DNA of 27,607 nt. Origin: CALFMR01 sp035550595 (GTDB lineage: Bacteria; Acidobacteriota; Vicinamibacteria; Vicinamibacterales; SCN-69-37). The stretch lies in assembly GCA_035550595.1 (NCBI GenBank), contig DASZOV010000112.1, positions 1-27,607 on the forward strand, given 5' to 3'. The position numbers were made by a program, and so were the translations under genes. Below are positions 17,964-25,126 of this stretch, piece by piece (position 1 is the first letter of the stretch; every line of letters starts with the position of its first letter). The notes beneath the pieces were generated by a model. It was not told the origin of the DNA and ran no database searches. It worked only from the letters and a program-made list of their open reading frames with translations.

Positions 17964-18730
17964 GAGGCCGCCTCGGCCTGCGATCGCAGTCGGGCCCACA
18001 AGTCGCGCTTCATCTCGACGAACGCCGGCACGCTGTCGAGTCCCTCGGGCCGTGGCCGCCGAAGCGGCACGTCGAAGCTGGCCTCGACGCGCGACGGCCG
18101 GCGGCCGAGCAGCACCACGCGATCGCCCAGCCGCACTGCTTCGTCGACGCTGTGCGTGACGAACACGATGGTCTTCGGCGCCGCGGCGTGAAGTCGGACG
18201 AGATCGTCCTGGAGCGATCGGCGGGTCTGCGCGTCGAGCGATCCGAACGGCTCGTCCATCAGCAGCGTCGACGGCTCGAGTGCGAGCGCGCGCGCCAGGC
18301 CGACCCGCTGCTGCATGCCGCCCGACAACTGTCGCGGATAGGCGCGCTCGAATCCCGCGAGTCCGACCGTCTGCACGAGCGCACGCGCGCGGTCCTCGCG
18401 CTCGACCCGGCCGACGCCTCGCAGTTCGAGGCCGAACGCCACGTTGGACAAGACGTCGGCCCACGGCAGCAGGGCGTGGTCCTGAAAGACGAATCCGCAG
18501 TCGCGGCCGGGACCCGTCACCGCGCGGCCGTCAATCGTCACCTCGCCGCGATCGGGCCGCACCAGTCCTGCAATCATCCGCAGCAGCGTCGTCTTGCCGC
18601 AGCCGCTCGGTCCGAGGACCGAGACGATCTCGTAGTCGCGGACCTGCAGATCGATCCCGTCGAGCACGAGCACACCGGCGTCGGTGGGATGCGCGCGGTA
18701 AGCGAAGTGGCAGTCGTGAAACGTGATCAC
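17960..18730 (-). CDS. NitT/TauT-type ABC ATPase
   Basis: The 256-residue ATPase has Walker A GPSGCGKT (40-47), Q-loop FVFQDHALLPW (80-90), signature LSGGMQQR (135-142), Walker B LLMDEPFGSLD (156-166) and the VTHSVDEA switch. The GCGKTTLLR and DEPFGSLDAQTR wording is that of SsuB/TauB/NrtD importers. It energises uptake by dimerising under the two permeases. The start is GTG 18730, giving ITFHDCHFAYRA, because it overlaps the permease A stop as GTGA. The open frame reaches much further upstream, through permease A, without family similarity. The substrate is set by the binding protein, not by this subunit. Confidence 0.92.
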   Translation of the reverse strand: MITFHDCHFAYRAHPTDAGVLVLDGIDLQVRDYEIVSVLGPSGCGKTTLLRMIAGLVRPDRGEVTIDGRAVTGPGRDCGFVFQDHALLPWADVLSNVAFGLELRGVGRVEREDRARALVQTVGLAGFERAYPRQLSGGMQQRVGLARALALEPSTLLMDEPFGSLDAQTRRSLQDDLVRLHAAAPKTIVFVTHSVDEAVRLGDRVVLLGRRPSRVEASFDVPLRRPRPEGLDSVPAFVEMKRDLWARLRSQAEAAS

Positions 18731-19524
18731 GTCACGGCTCCCGGCGGCTGCCACGGCGCGAGGCGTCGCTCGAGCCTTGCGGCCGTCTTCATGAGCGCAA
18801 CGGCTTCGGCGACGACGATGACGACGACGGCGTAGACGGACGCGGCATCGAAGTCGGCCTGAAAGCGCAGGATGAGACCGCCGATGCCGGCGGCCATCAG
18901 GACCAGCTCGGACACGACCATGCCCGAGAAGGCGCGTCCGAGTCCGAGTCGGAGCGCCGTGAGCAGCGCGGGCCGCGCGGCGGGCAGGATTATTCGTCGT
19001 GCGATCTGCCGCGGCGAGGCGCCGAACGCGCGGGCCATCTCGACGAGGCGCGTGTCGACGTCGCGTGCGCCGGCCTCGACCGTGACGACGATCACCGGCG
19101 CGGCGAAGGCGAAGACGACGAACGCGCGCGTCCAGAGCGACAAGCCTGCGGCCAGGATGACGAGCGGAATGATGGCCGACATCGGCGTCACCATCAGCGC
19201 ATCGAGCTGCACGGCAAGGGCTCGCCCTGCGGCGGGCCGGCGGCCGAGGACGAGTCCGAGCGGCGCGCCCAGCACGGCTGCCGCGGCGAACCCGAGGACG
19301 AGCGCGGCATGGCTCGACGCAAGCGCGCGCCAGAGCGCGGCCGATACGAGCAGCCGCGCGAGTGCGACTGCCGTGGCCGACGCGGACGGCAGCAGCAGCG
19401 TGCCCGCCGACCGTCCGAGGATCTCCCAGACGAGCACGAGCGCCATGGCCACGGCCAGCCGCCAACGCCAGACGGCTGGATCGCGCGGCGGCGTGACGCG
19501 TCGATCCCACGTGCGTGTCGTCAT
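18727..19524 (-). CDS. NitT/TauT-type ABC permease A
   Basis: The 265-residue membrane protein has about six helices and the coupling loop EMARAFGASPRQIARRIILPAARP. It is nearly the same as that of permease B, which indicates a paralogous pair. It belongs to the SsuC/TauC permease family. A cytoplasmic basic N-terminus (about 20 residues) precedes the first helix. ATG 19524 overlaps the end of the binding-protein gene (ATGA), and its stop overlaps the ATPase GTG. Most systems of this family use a homodimer of one permease, so two genes are noteworthy. Confidence 0.9.
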   Translation of the reverse strand: MTTRTWDRRVTPPRDPAVWRWRLAVAMALVLVWEILGRSAGTLLLPSASATAVALARLLVSAALWRALASSHAALVLGFAAAAVLGAPLGLVLGRRPAAGRALAVQLDALMVTPMSAIIPLVILAAGLSLWTRAFVVFAFAAPVIVVTVEAGARDVDTRLVEMARAFGASPRQIARRIILPAARPALLTALRLGLGRAFSGMVVSELVLMAAGIGGLILRFQADFDAASVYAVVVIVVAEAVALMKTAARLERRLAPWQPPGAVT

Positions 19525-20567
19525 GGCGTCGCCGGCCGTCCGCCGGCGTCCGCGTGCGCCGTCGGTGCCGGGTGTCGGTCGGAAGGGCCGAGATCGCGAA
19601 GCGCGGCGTCCAGGTAGGAGAGATCGGCGACCATTTCTGGCGTGAGCGCTGGCGAGAGCCTTGTGTGCCGCACGAGGAAATCGAGGGTTTCCTTCACCCC
19701 CGCGCGCGTCAGGCCGCCGTTTGGATCCCAGGCTGGCAGCGCCGTGTAGATGGGCGCGAGCGTCACCCAGTCGGGTTCGGCGCCCATCAATCGATCCGCG
19801 AGCGCGACGAGTTCGTCGCCATGTGTCGCGATCTCCCGGTTGGCGGCAACGCGCGCGCGGACGTAGGCGCGCACCCAGTCCGGATGTGCGGCCGCGAACC
19901 GTGTGTTGACGTGGACGCCCGTCGTTTCGACCGCCGGCCACTCGCGCGCGAAGTCCGCCATGACCGAGACGCGGCCCGGCGCCAGCCGTTCGAGGCGGAC
20001 GACGTCGGAGAGCTGAAGCACGGTGGCCGTCAGCGATCCCGAAAGGAAGGCGGCCATGCGATTGGTCGAGCCAGGAACGAAGAGAATGTCGGGCCGCGCG
20101 TCAGGACAGGCGCGCGCCAGGTACGCGCGCGCGAGCGCCGTGCCGGCCGCCGCTTCGCTCTGGAGCGCGAGCCGGACGCCGTCGATCGCGCGGCATCCCG
20201 GCGCGCCGGCGACGACGAGGCGATGAATGTCGACGACGTGATCCATCACCGTCCGGATGGGAGCGCCCTTGGCCGCCGCCGACCAGAACGCGCGCGTCGA
20301 TCCGTCGGCAACGTCGACATCGCCGCGCGCGAGAGCGTCGACGATGATTTCCGCCGTGGGGAACGAGCGAGTCGTGATCTCGATGCCAGACTCCCGCAGC
20401 CGCTCGTGCGCCAGCTCGGACGCCATGTCACTGAAGTCGAGCGTACCGGCGTAGCCGACGCGGATGTGCGGTGATGTGGGGGCCGATGGGCGATCCGCGC
20501 ACGCGCCAGCACCGACGAGTACGGCCGCGGCCAATCCGGCGACGACGATTGGCGCGCTACGACGCAT
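19521..20567 (-). CDS. NitT/TauT-type substrate-binding lipoprotein
   Basis: The 348-residue protein starts with a signal sequence (MRRSAPIVVAGLAAAVLVGAG). Its Cys23 could be lipidated, although the lipobox AGAC is not canonical. The mature part reads like SsuA/THI5-like binding proteins: IRVGYAGTLDFSDMA, then TAEIIVDALARGDVDVADGSTRAFWSAA, the usual 'sequence of a cleft that senses presence of ligand'. A helical C-terminal part follows. It should present a small solute to the two-permease importer; the ligand cannot be read from the sequence. ATG 20567 overlaps the upstream adenylating-enzyme gene by 11 nt. The open frame extends to 20663, but the signal peptide decides the start. Confidence 0.87.
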   Translation of the reverse strand: MRRSAPIVVAGLAAAVLVGAGACADRPSAPTSPHIRVGYAGTLDFSDMASELAHERLRESGIEITTRSFPTAEIIVDALARGDVDVADGSTRAFWSAAAKGAPIRTVMDHVVDIHRLVVAGAPGCRAIDGVRLALQSEAAAGTALARAYLARACPDARPDILFVPGSTNRMAAFLSGSLTATVLQLSDVVRLERLAPGRVSVMADFAREWPAVETTGVHVNTRFAAAHPDWVRAYVRARVAANREIATHGDELVALADRLMGAEPDWVTLAPIYTALPAWDPNGGLTRAGVKETLDFLVRHTRLSPALTPEMVADLSYLDAALRDLGPSDRHPAPTAHADAGGRPATP

Positions 20568-22167
20568 GTCGCTTCGGCGTCCGATCGACGTGCAGCGCGA
20601 GCACCTTGCCGGCGCGGGTCGCGCGGGGCTCGATGCGTGCCACGCGGATCGTCCCGGCCTCACGCCAGCGGTCGGTCATCATCCGGCCCGCCGCGCCGCC
20701 GCGGGCGAGCCCCTCGAGCAGGCGATCGACGACGCGCGTCTCGTCGATCGGGCCGACGGCCGGGCTGACGGCCAGTGTCACGGTCACCGTGCCGTCCGAC
20801 TCGCCTTCGATCAGTTGATAGTCGGTCGGCCCACCGCCGAACTCCGCGGGCAGCACGCCCTCGAGGAGGCTGACGAGATCGCTGCCGAGAAAGTGCATGC
20901 CCTCGGCGGTCAGCTTCTCGTAGCTGCCGATGTCGTGGAGGTGTTGCGTGAAGCCGAGCGCCTGCCACGGACAGCCGCATGCGCGCGACGTCGGTGTCGC
21001 GTAATCGCCCACCTCGACGTTGAGCATGACGGTCGGTGTCGATCGGATGAGCGTGGTGAGGAAGATGGCCGCGATTGGGCCGGCCATGGGCGTGGCGGCG
21101 AGCGGCCGCTGGACGATGGCGGCCTTGTCGAGGGCGACGTGGACCTCGTCGAGCGCGGTTGGGCGCGTGCACGCGTTGGCGATGCGGCCCACTTCCGACA
21201 TCGAGTAGTGCGTGAACGCGCGGCAGCCCGTGCGTGCGAGGACGGCGGCCTTGCCCGGGGAGTAGGGCTCACCGCCCACGCGGAACAGTGATCCATCGAT
21301 GGCGAGACCCGCCGCTTCGGCGGCGAGACAGACGCGCACGGCCGATGCCGCGTTGGTGTCGACCAGGCCCGGCGTGTTCGCCGCGCGGCACGCCGCGAGC
21401 CAGGCCGCGACCCGATCGGCGCGCCCGACGGGCACGTGTTCGGGCGCGGGCAGCGGGCGGCCGTGCCAGCGGGCCGTCGCGCCGGCCGCTGATGTGAAGA
21501 GCAGGTGCCGCCATTCGGCGGTCGAGCGGACGGGGCTCTGCGAGAACCAGCGCGCGAACGGCGCGCCGATTTTCGCGAAGCGCAGCACGGCCTTGAGTCC
21601 TGCCGTGCCGGGCGGCACCGGGCGCCAGACGGCCTTCGGCCGATCGAGCAGCGCGAGCGCGGTCCCGGTGACGTGCTCGTAGCAGGCCTCGTGCGCGATG
21701 AGATCGAGATCGATGAGCAGTCGTCGGCCCGGGCCGCGCGATCCGCCGCTCCGCGCCGCGAACGATCTCGACGGCAGCGGGTTGTCGAAGCTCGCCGGCG
21801 AGGTCGCGATCTCGAGTGACCCGCGCCGGATCGGGCGGCGCCCTTTCACTTCGTCGAGCGTCACGTGAACGCCCGCGTCGTGCAGCCGCCCGAGGGCGCC
21901 TTCGACGCCTTCGGTCTCGACGAGCCGCGCCACGTCGCCGTACTCGGCGCCCGCATGTTGCAGAAGCGCGAGATACGGACTGGAGGGCTCGGCGTAGATC
22001 GCCTCGCGAACAAGCTGCAGCAGCGATGCGCCACGGTCGCGGAACTGGCGCGTGAGACGCACGCAGCCGTCGGACGGATCGGTCGTCTCTCGGAGAAACG
22101 GACCGAGGCCGCGCAGGAAGCGCGCGGTCATCCGAACGTCGTGGAGGATGGACGCGGGAGGGGCCAT
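20557..22167 (-). CDS. PaaK/LuxE-like adenylate-forming enzyme with variant P-loop
   Basis: The 536-residue protein has the order of motifs expected in phenylacetate-CoA ligase/LuxE-type adenylate-forming enzymes. A glycine-rich loop SGGSRGPG (140-147) stands where the family has SSGTTG. FRVGGEPYSPGKA (295-307) and YSMSEVG (321-327) resemble the adenosine-contact region. VGDYA (386-390) supplies the ribose-binding Asp. A final GKVLAL (520-525) contains a candidate catalytic lysine. RACGCP (396-400) adds a Cys pair that could hold a metal. It probably activates a carboxylate; substrate and final acceptor (CoA, protein, glycan) are unknown. The start is the ATG at 22167, with ATG 22131 as an alternative. 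It heads a seven-gene run, and its last 11 nt overlap the binding-protein gene. Confidence 0.68.
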   Translation of the reverse strand: MAPPASILHDVRMTARFLRGLGPFLRETTDPSDGCVRLTRQFRDRGASLLQLVREAIYAEPSSPYLALLQHAGAEYGDVARLVETEGVEGALGRLHDAGVHVTLDEVKGRRPIRRGSLEIATSPASFDNPLPSRSFAARSGGSRGPGRRLLIDLDLIAHEACYEHVTGTALALLDRPKAVWRPVPPGTAGLKAVLRFAKIGAPFARWFSQSPVRSTAEWRHLLFTSAAGATARWHGRPLPAPEHVPVGRADRVAAWLAACRAANTPGLVDTNAASAVRVCLAAEAAGLAIDGSLFRVGGEPYSPGKAAVLARTGCRAFTHYSMSEVGRIANACTRPTALDEVHVALDKAAIVQRPLAATPMAGPIAAIFLTTLIRSTPTVMLNVEVGDYATPTSRACGCPWQALGFTQHLHDIGSYEKLTAEGMHFLGSDLVSLLEGVLPAEFGGGPTDYQLIEGESDGTVTVTLAVSPAVGPIDETRVVDRLLEGLARGGAAGRMMTDRWREAGTIRVARIEPRATRAGKVLALHVDRTPKRHAS

Positions 22168-22195
22168 GGGAGGACGGCGCAGTCGAGACGCGGTG

Positions 22196-22201
22196 ATTAT
22201 C
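22196..22201 (-). promoter_or_regulatory. candidate -10 box for the seven-gene minus-strand operon
   Basis: GATAAT on the minus strand lies 28 bases before ATG 22167. No good -35 is visible at 16-18 bases. The box is proposed because this divergent gap must hold the operon promoter and is the only A/T-rich hexamer close to the start. Confidence 0.35.
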
Positions 22202-22293
22202 GCGGAATTGACCGCCACGCGCGCACATTCGTGAGCGGCGCGGCCGCGACTTCGTCAGCGCGTGGGCCGCCGTGTCGATCACAACATTGGCGT

Positions 22294-22322
22294 TTGACAC
22301 CCCCTGGGGCCGCTCTTACAAT
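22294..22322 (+). promoter_or_regulatory. near-consensus sigma-70 promoter
   Basis: TTGACA (22294-22299) and TACAAT (22317-22322) are separated by exactly 17 bases. This is a perfect -35 and a one-mismatch -10. It is the strongest promoter signal in the window and points at the 102-residue gene at 22465. Transcription would start near 22329 and leave a leader of about 136 nt. Confidence 0.8.
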
Positions 22323-22464
22323 TGCCGCAGGTTTTTCGGTCGTCCAGGCCTCATCATGCTCGTTCGATCCCCAGCCTTCACCATTCGACGCTTCGATCGG
22401 AGCCTCGCTCGGTGGTGCTGGTCTCTGCGCCCGTGCCCCCGGACGGCGCAGTGTGGAGGTCCGC

Positions 22465-22773
22465 ATGGATTCGCTCGTGAACCAGTTGGCTCGTGAGCTC
22501 ACTGACGCGATTGCGGCCGTCGTCGCCGACGATGCCCGCATCGAGGCGTGCCGGGAGAAGGCGCGCGCAGCCGGACTGGATATGCGCTTGTCGCTCGAGG
22601 CCGTGATTGGCTTCGTCGATCGTGCGAATCCCGGCAACAACGGTCAGAGCCGAGCCGGCGCGAAGCCCGCGGCGCCGCGCGCGCCATTCGAGATGAGCGC
22701 CAACGATCGCCGCTTCCTCAAGTCGCTCCGTATCTCGGCCGACGAGCCGGCGGAAAAGAAAGAAGTCGAGTAG
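22465..22773 (+). CDS. small soluble protein of unknown function (102 aa)
   Basis: The product has a helical N-terminal half (MDSLVNQLARELTDAIAAVV, then acidic/basic helices up to about residue 55). A flexible Asn/Gly/Ala/Pro-rich linker follows, and the C-terminal segment (FEMSANDRRFLKSLRISADE) is charged. No signal peptide or membrane segment is seen, so it is probably cytoplasmic. I do not recognise the family. The start at ATG 22465 is supported by GGAGGT at 22455-22460, four bases upstream. The frame is open far upstream through the antisense of the adenylating enzyme, but only this part has coding character. A near-consensus promoter stands 136 nt before it, so it is probably strongly expressed. 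It converges with gpmA after 6 nt. Confidence 0.7.
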   Translation: MDSLVNQLARELTDAIAAVVADDARIEACREKARAAGLDMRLSLEAVIGFVDRANPGNNGQSRAGAKPAAPRAPFEMSANDRRFLKSLRISADEPAEKKEVE

Positions 22774-22779
22774 CCCGCG

Positions 22780-23523
22780 CTACGCCTTCGTCTGGTTCGC
22801 GACGCTCGCGGCGGCCTTCGCGGCCGCTTCGGGATCGCCCAGATAGAAGTGCCGGATCGGCGCGAGCTCTGCGTCCAGCTCGTACACCAGCGGAATGCCC
22901 GTCGGAATGTTCAAATCGACGATGTCCGCGTCCGAGATGCGGTCGAGATATTTGACGAGCGCGCGCAGGCTATTCCCGTGTGCCGCGATGAGCACGCGCT
23001 TGCCGCGCTGAATCTCGGGCGCGATCGTCTCGGTCCAGTACGGCACGAAGCGCGCGACCGTATCTTTCAACGATTCAGTCGACGGCTGTTCGGCCGGCGC
23101 GAGGTCCGCATAGCGTGGATCGTGCGACGGATGCCGCGGATCATCGACCGTCAGGGCCGGCGGCGGCACGTCGTAGCTGCGGCGCCAGATCTTCGTCTGC
23201 GCCTCGCCGTGTTTGGCCGCCGTTTCCGCCTTATTCAAGCCCTGCAGCGCGCCGTAGTGGCGTTCGTTCAGCCGCCAGCTCTTCACGACCGGAATCCACA
23301 GCTCGTCGAGGGCGTCGAGCGCGATCCACGACGTGCGGATGGCGCGCTTGAGGACCGACGTGAAGCACAGGTCGAAGCCGTAACCGCCCTCGCGGAGCAG
23401 CGTGCCGGCCTGGCCGGCCTCTTCGAGCCCTTTCTCGCTGAGATCGACGTCGGTCCAGCCGGTGAACCGGTTTTCCTTGTTCCAGGTGCTTTCGCCGTGA
23501 CGGAGCAGAACGACGGTGGGCAT
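22780..23523 (-). CDS. gpmA: 2,3-bisphosphoglycerate-dependent phosphoglycerate mutase
   Basis: The 247-residue enzyme interconverts 3- and 2-phosphoglycerate in glycolysis and gluconeogenesis. The phosphohistidine motif RHGE (8-11, His9 phosphorylated), Ser12-Thr13-Trp14, the catalytic Glu87 in RLNERHYG, and the second histidine His182 (AAHGNS) are all present. GLNKAETAAKHG and the later YDVPPP stretch belong to the cofactor-dependent family rather than the Mn-dependent one. Its length is normal. ATG 23523 lies two bases after the eno stop, so the two glycolytic neighbours are cotranscribed and act on consecutive steps. Confidence 0.95.
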   Translation of the reverse strand: MPTVVLLRHGESTWNKENRFTGWTDVDLSEKGLEEAGQAGTLLREGGYGFDLCFTSVLKRAIRTSWIALDALDELWIPVVKSWRLNERHYGALQGLNKAETAAKHGEAQTKIWRRSYDVPPPALTVDDPRHPSHDPRYADLAPAEQPSTESLKDTVARFVPYWTETIAPEIQRGKRVLIAAHGNSLRALVKYLDRISDADIVDLNIPTGIPLVYELDAELAPIRHFYLGDPEAAAKAAASVANQTKA

Positions 23524-23525
23524 GG

Positions 23526-24833
23526 TCAGGAGAGCCGCTGAATGGCGGACCGGCCGGCGAAGCGCGCGGCTGGGCCGAGCGCGGCTTCGATCCGCAGCAG
23601 TTGGTTGTACTTCGACGTGCGATCCGACCGGCTCGCCGAGCCCGTCTTGATCTGGCCCGCGCAGGTGGCGACCGCGAGATCGGCGATCGTCGTGTCCTCG
23701 GTCTCGCCCGAGCGGTGCGAGATGACGCTGGCATAGCCGGCCTGGCGCGCCATTTCGATCGCGGCCAGGGTCTCGGTGACCGTGCCGATCTGGTTGAGCT
23801 TGATGAGAATCGCGTTCGCGATGCCTTCGACGATGCCCTCGCGCAGGATGGAGGGGTTCGTCACGAAGATGTCGTCGCCGACGAGCTGCACGCGCTGGCC
23901 GAGCGTCGCCGTGAGCTGCTTCCATCCGGGCCAGTCGCCTTCGGCCAGGCCGTCCTCGATCGAGACGATCGGGTACTGGCGGATCCAGTCGTCGTAGAGC
24001 GCGATCATCTCTTCGCTCGACTTGATGCCTTCGCCCGACTTGGACAGCGTGTAGTGCTTGGCCTTCTCGTCCCAGAATTCGCTCGACGCCGGATCGAGCG
24101 CCATGAACACGTCGCGGCCCGGCGTGTAGCCGGCCGCGCGCACGGCTTCGAGGACCAGCTCGACGGCCTCGCGGTTCGACGAAAGGCTCGGCGCGAACCC
24201 GCCTTCGTCGCCGACGCCGGTCGACAGGCCACGCTTCTTGAGAATGGCGCGGAGCGCATGGAACGTCTCGACGCCGGCGCGAAGCGCTTCCGAGAAGGTC
24301 GGCAGCCCGGCCGGTACGACCATGAACTCCTGGAAGTCCACGTTCGAGTCGGCGTGCGCGCCGCCGTTGAGGACGTTCATCATCGGGACCGGCAGCACCG
24401 GGCCGTTGGCGCGCGCGGCGAGCGGCACGAGCGAGGCGAGATGTTCGTAGAGCGGCACGCCGGCCGCAGCCGCCGCGGCGCTGGCTACGGCCATCGACAC
24501 GCCGAGAACGGCGTTCGCGCCGAGCCGGCCGAGGTTCGGCGTTCCGTCGAGCGCGGTGAGCTGCGCGTCGATGGTCCGCTGATCGGCTTCCTGTCCAACC
24601 AGGGCCGCCTGGATTTCGTCGTTGACGTGGCCGACGGCGCGCAGAACGCCCTTGCCGCCGAAGCGGCGCTTGTCGCCGTCGCGCAGCTCGAGCGCTTCGC
24701 GCGTGCCGGTCGAGGCGCCCGAGGGCACCGCCGCGCGGCCGTGCGCGCCCGATTCGAGGACGACTTCCACTTCGACGGTCGGATTGCCGCGCGAGTCGAG
24801 AATCTCGCGAGCCTGAATGGTGCGGATTTTCAC
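23526..24833 (-). CDS. eno: enolase
   Basis: The 435-residue enzyme dehydrates 2-phosphoglycerate to phosphoenolpyruvate. It opens with KIRTIQAREILDSRGNPT and contains SGASTGTREALELRD, the catalytic-loop GVGDEGGFAP, the Mg-binding ALDPASSEFWDE and SIEDGLAEGDWPGW, the catalytic-lysine segment LIKLNQIGTVTET, and SHRSGETEDT. All key parts are intact and the length is normal. I prefer the GTG at 24833 because GGAG lies nine bases upstream and it gives the usual N-terminus. A GTG at 24848 in the same frame would add five residues. gpmA follows at 2 nt. Confidence 0.96.
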   Translation of the reverse strand: MKIRTIQAREILDSRGNPTVEVEVVLESGAHGRAAVPSGASTGTREALELRDGDKRRFGGKGVLRAVGHVNDEIQAALVGQEADQRTIDAQLTALDGTPNLGRLGANAVLGVSMAVASAAAAAAGVPLYEHLASLVPLAARANGPVLPVPMMNVLNGGAHADSNVDFQEFMVVPAGLPTFSEALRAGVETFHALRAILKKRGLSTGVGDEGGFAPSLSSNREAVELVLEAVRAAGYTPGRDVFMALDPASSEFWDEKAKHYTLSKSGEGIKSSEEMIALYDDWIRQYPIVSIEDGLAEGDWPGWKQLTATLGQRVQLVGDDIFVTNPSILREGIVEGIANAILIKLNQIGTVTETLAAIEMARQAGYASVISHRSGETEDTTIADLAVATCAGQIKTGSASRSDRTSKYNQLLRIEAALGPAARFAGRSAIQRLS

Positions 24834-24919
24834 GAAGGCGATCTCCACGTGCGCCTGCGTCCGGAAACGGACGCCGAAGCGCGGCGCATGGCCGGCACTT
24901 CACCGGCAGGCGGGCAGAC

Positions 24920-24925
24920 AGTCTA
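24920..24925 (-). promoter_or_regulatory. weak candidate -10 box for eno-gpmA
   Basis: TAGACT on the minus strand lies about 86 bases before GTG 24833, in the divergent gap between eno and the outer-membrane barrel gene. No -35 can be assigned with confidence. Nothing else notable is seen in 24849-25126 beyond a TACCAT at 25019-25024, which could serve the plus-strand gene. Confidence 0.25.
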
Positions 24926-25126
24926 TCACGGCGTTCAGGGCCGATTGACGCGTCCGGCGCGCCGTTCGACGGCCGTCGCGCGTGTCGACCGCGTCTGGTT
25001 TTGCCAACCGATCCGGGCTACCATGAGGTGCCGCTCAGTCCCCCTGGCGCAGGACGCCGCGTCGTGCGGCGCCGGCGCCGAGTCGCACGCGACGGTTCGC
25101 TCGTGGCCGTTCACGAAAGAGGGTGT

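Noticed and set aside
22780..24903. A single 707-codon frame covering gpmA and continuing opposite enolase
   Set aside because: Only the last 247 codons from ATG 23523 show homology; the rest overlaps enolase in another frame.
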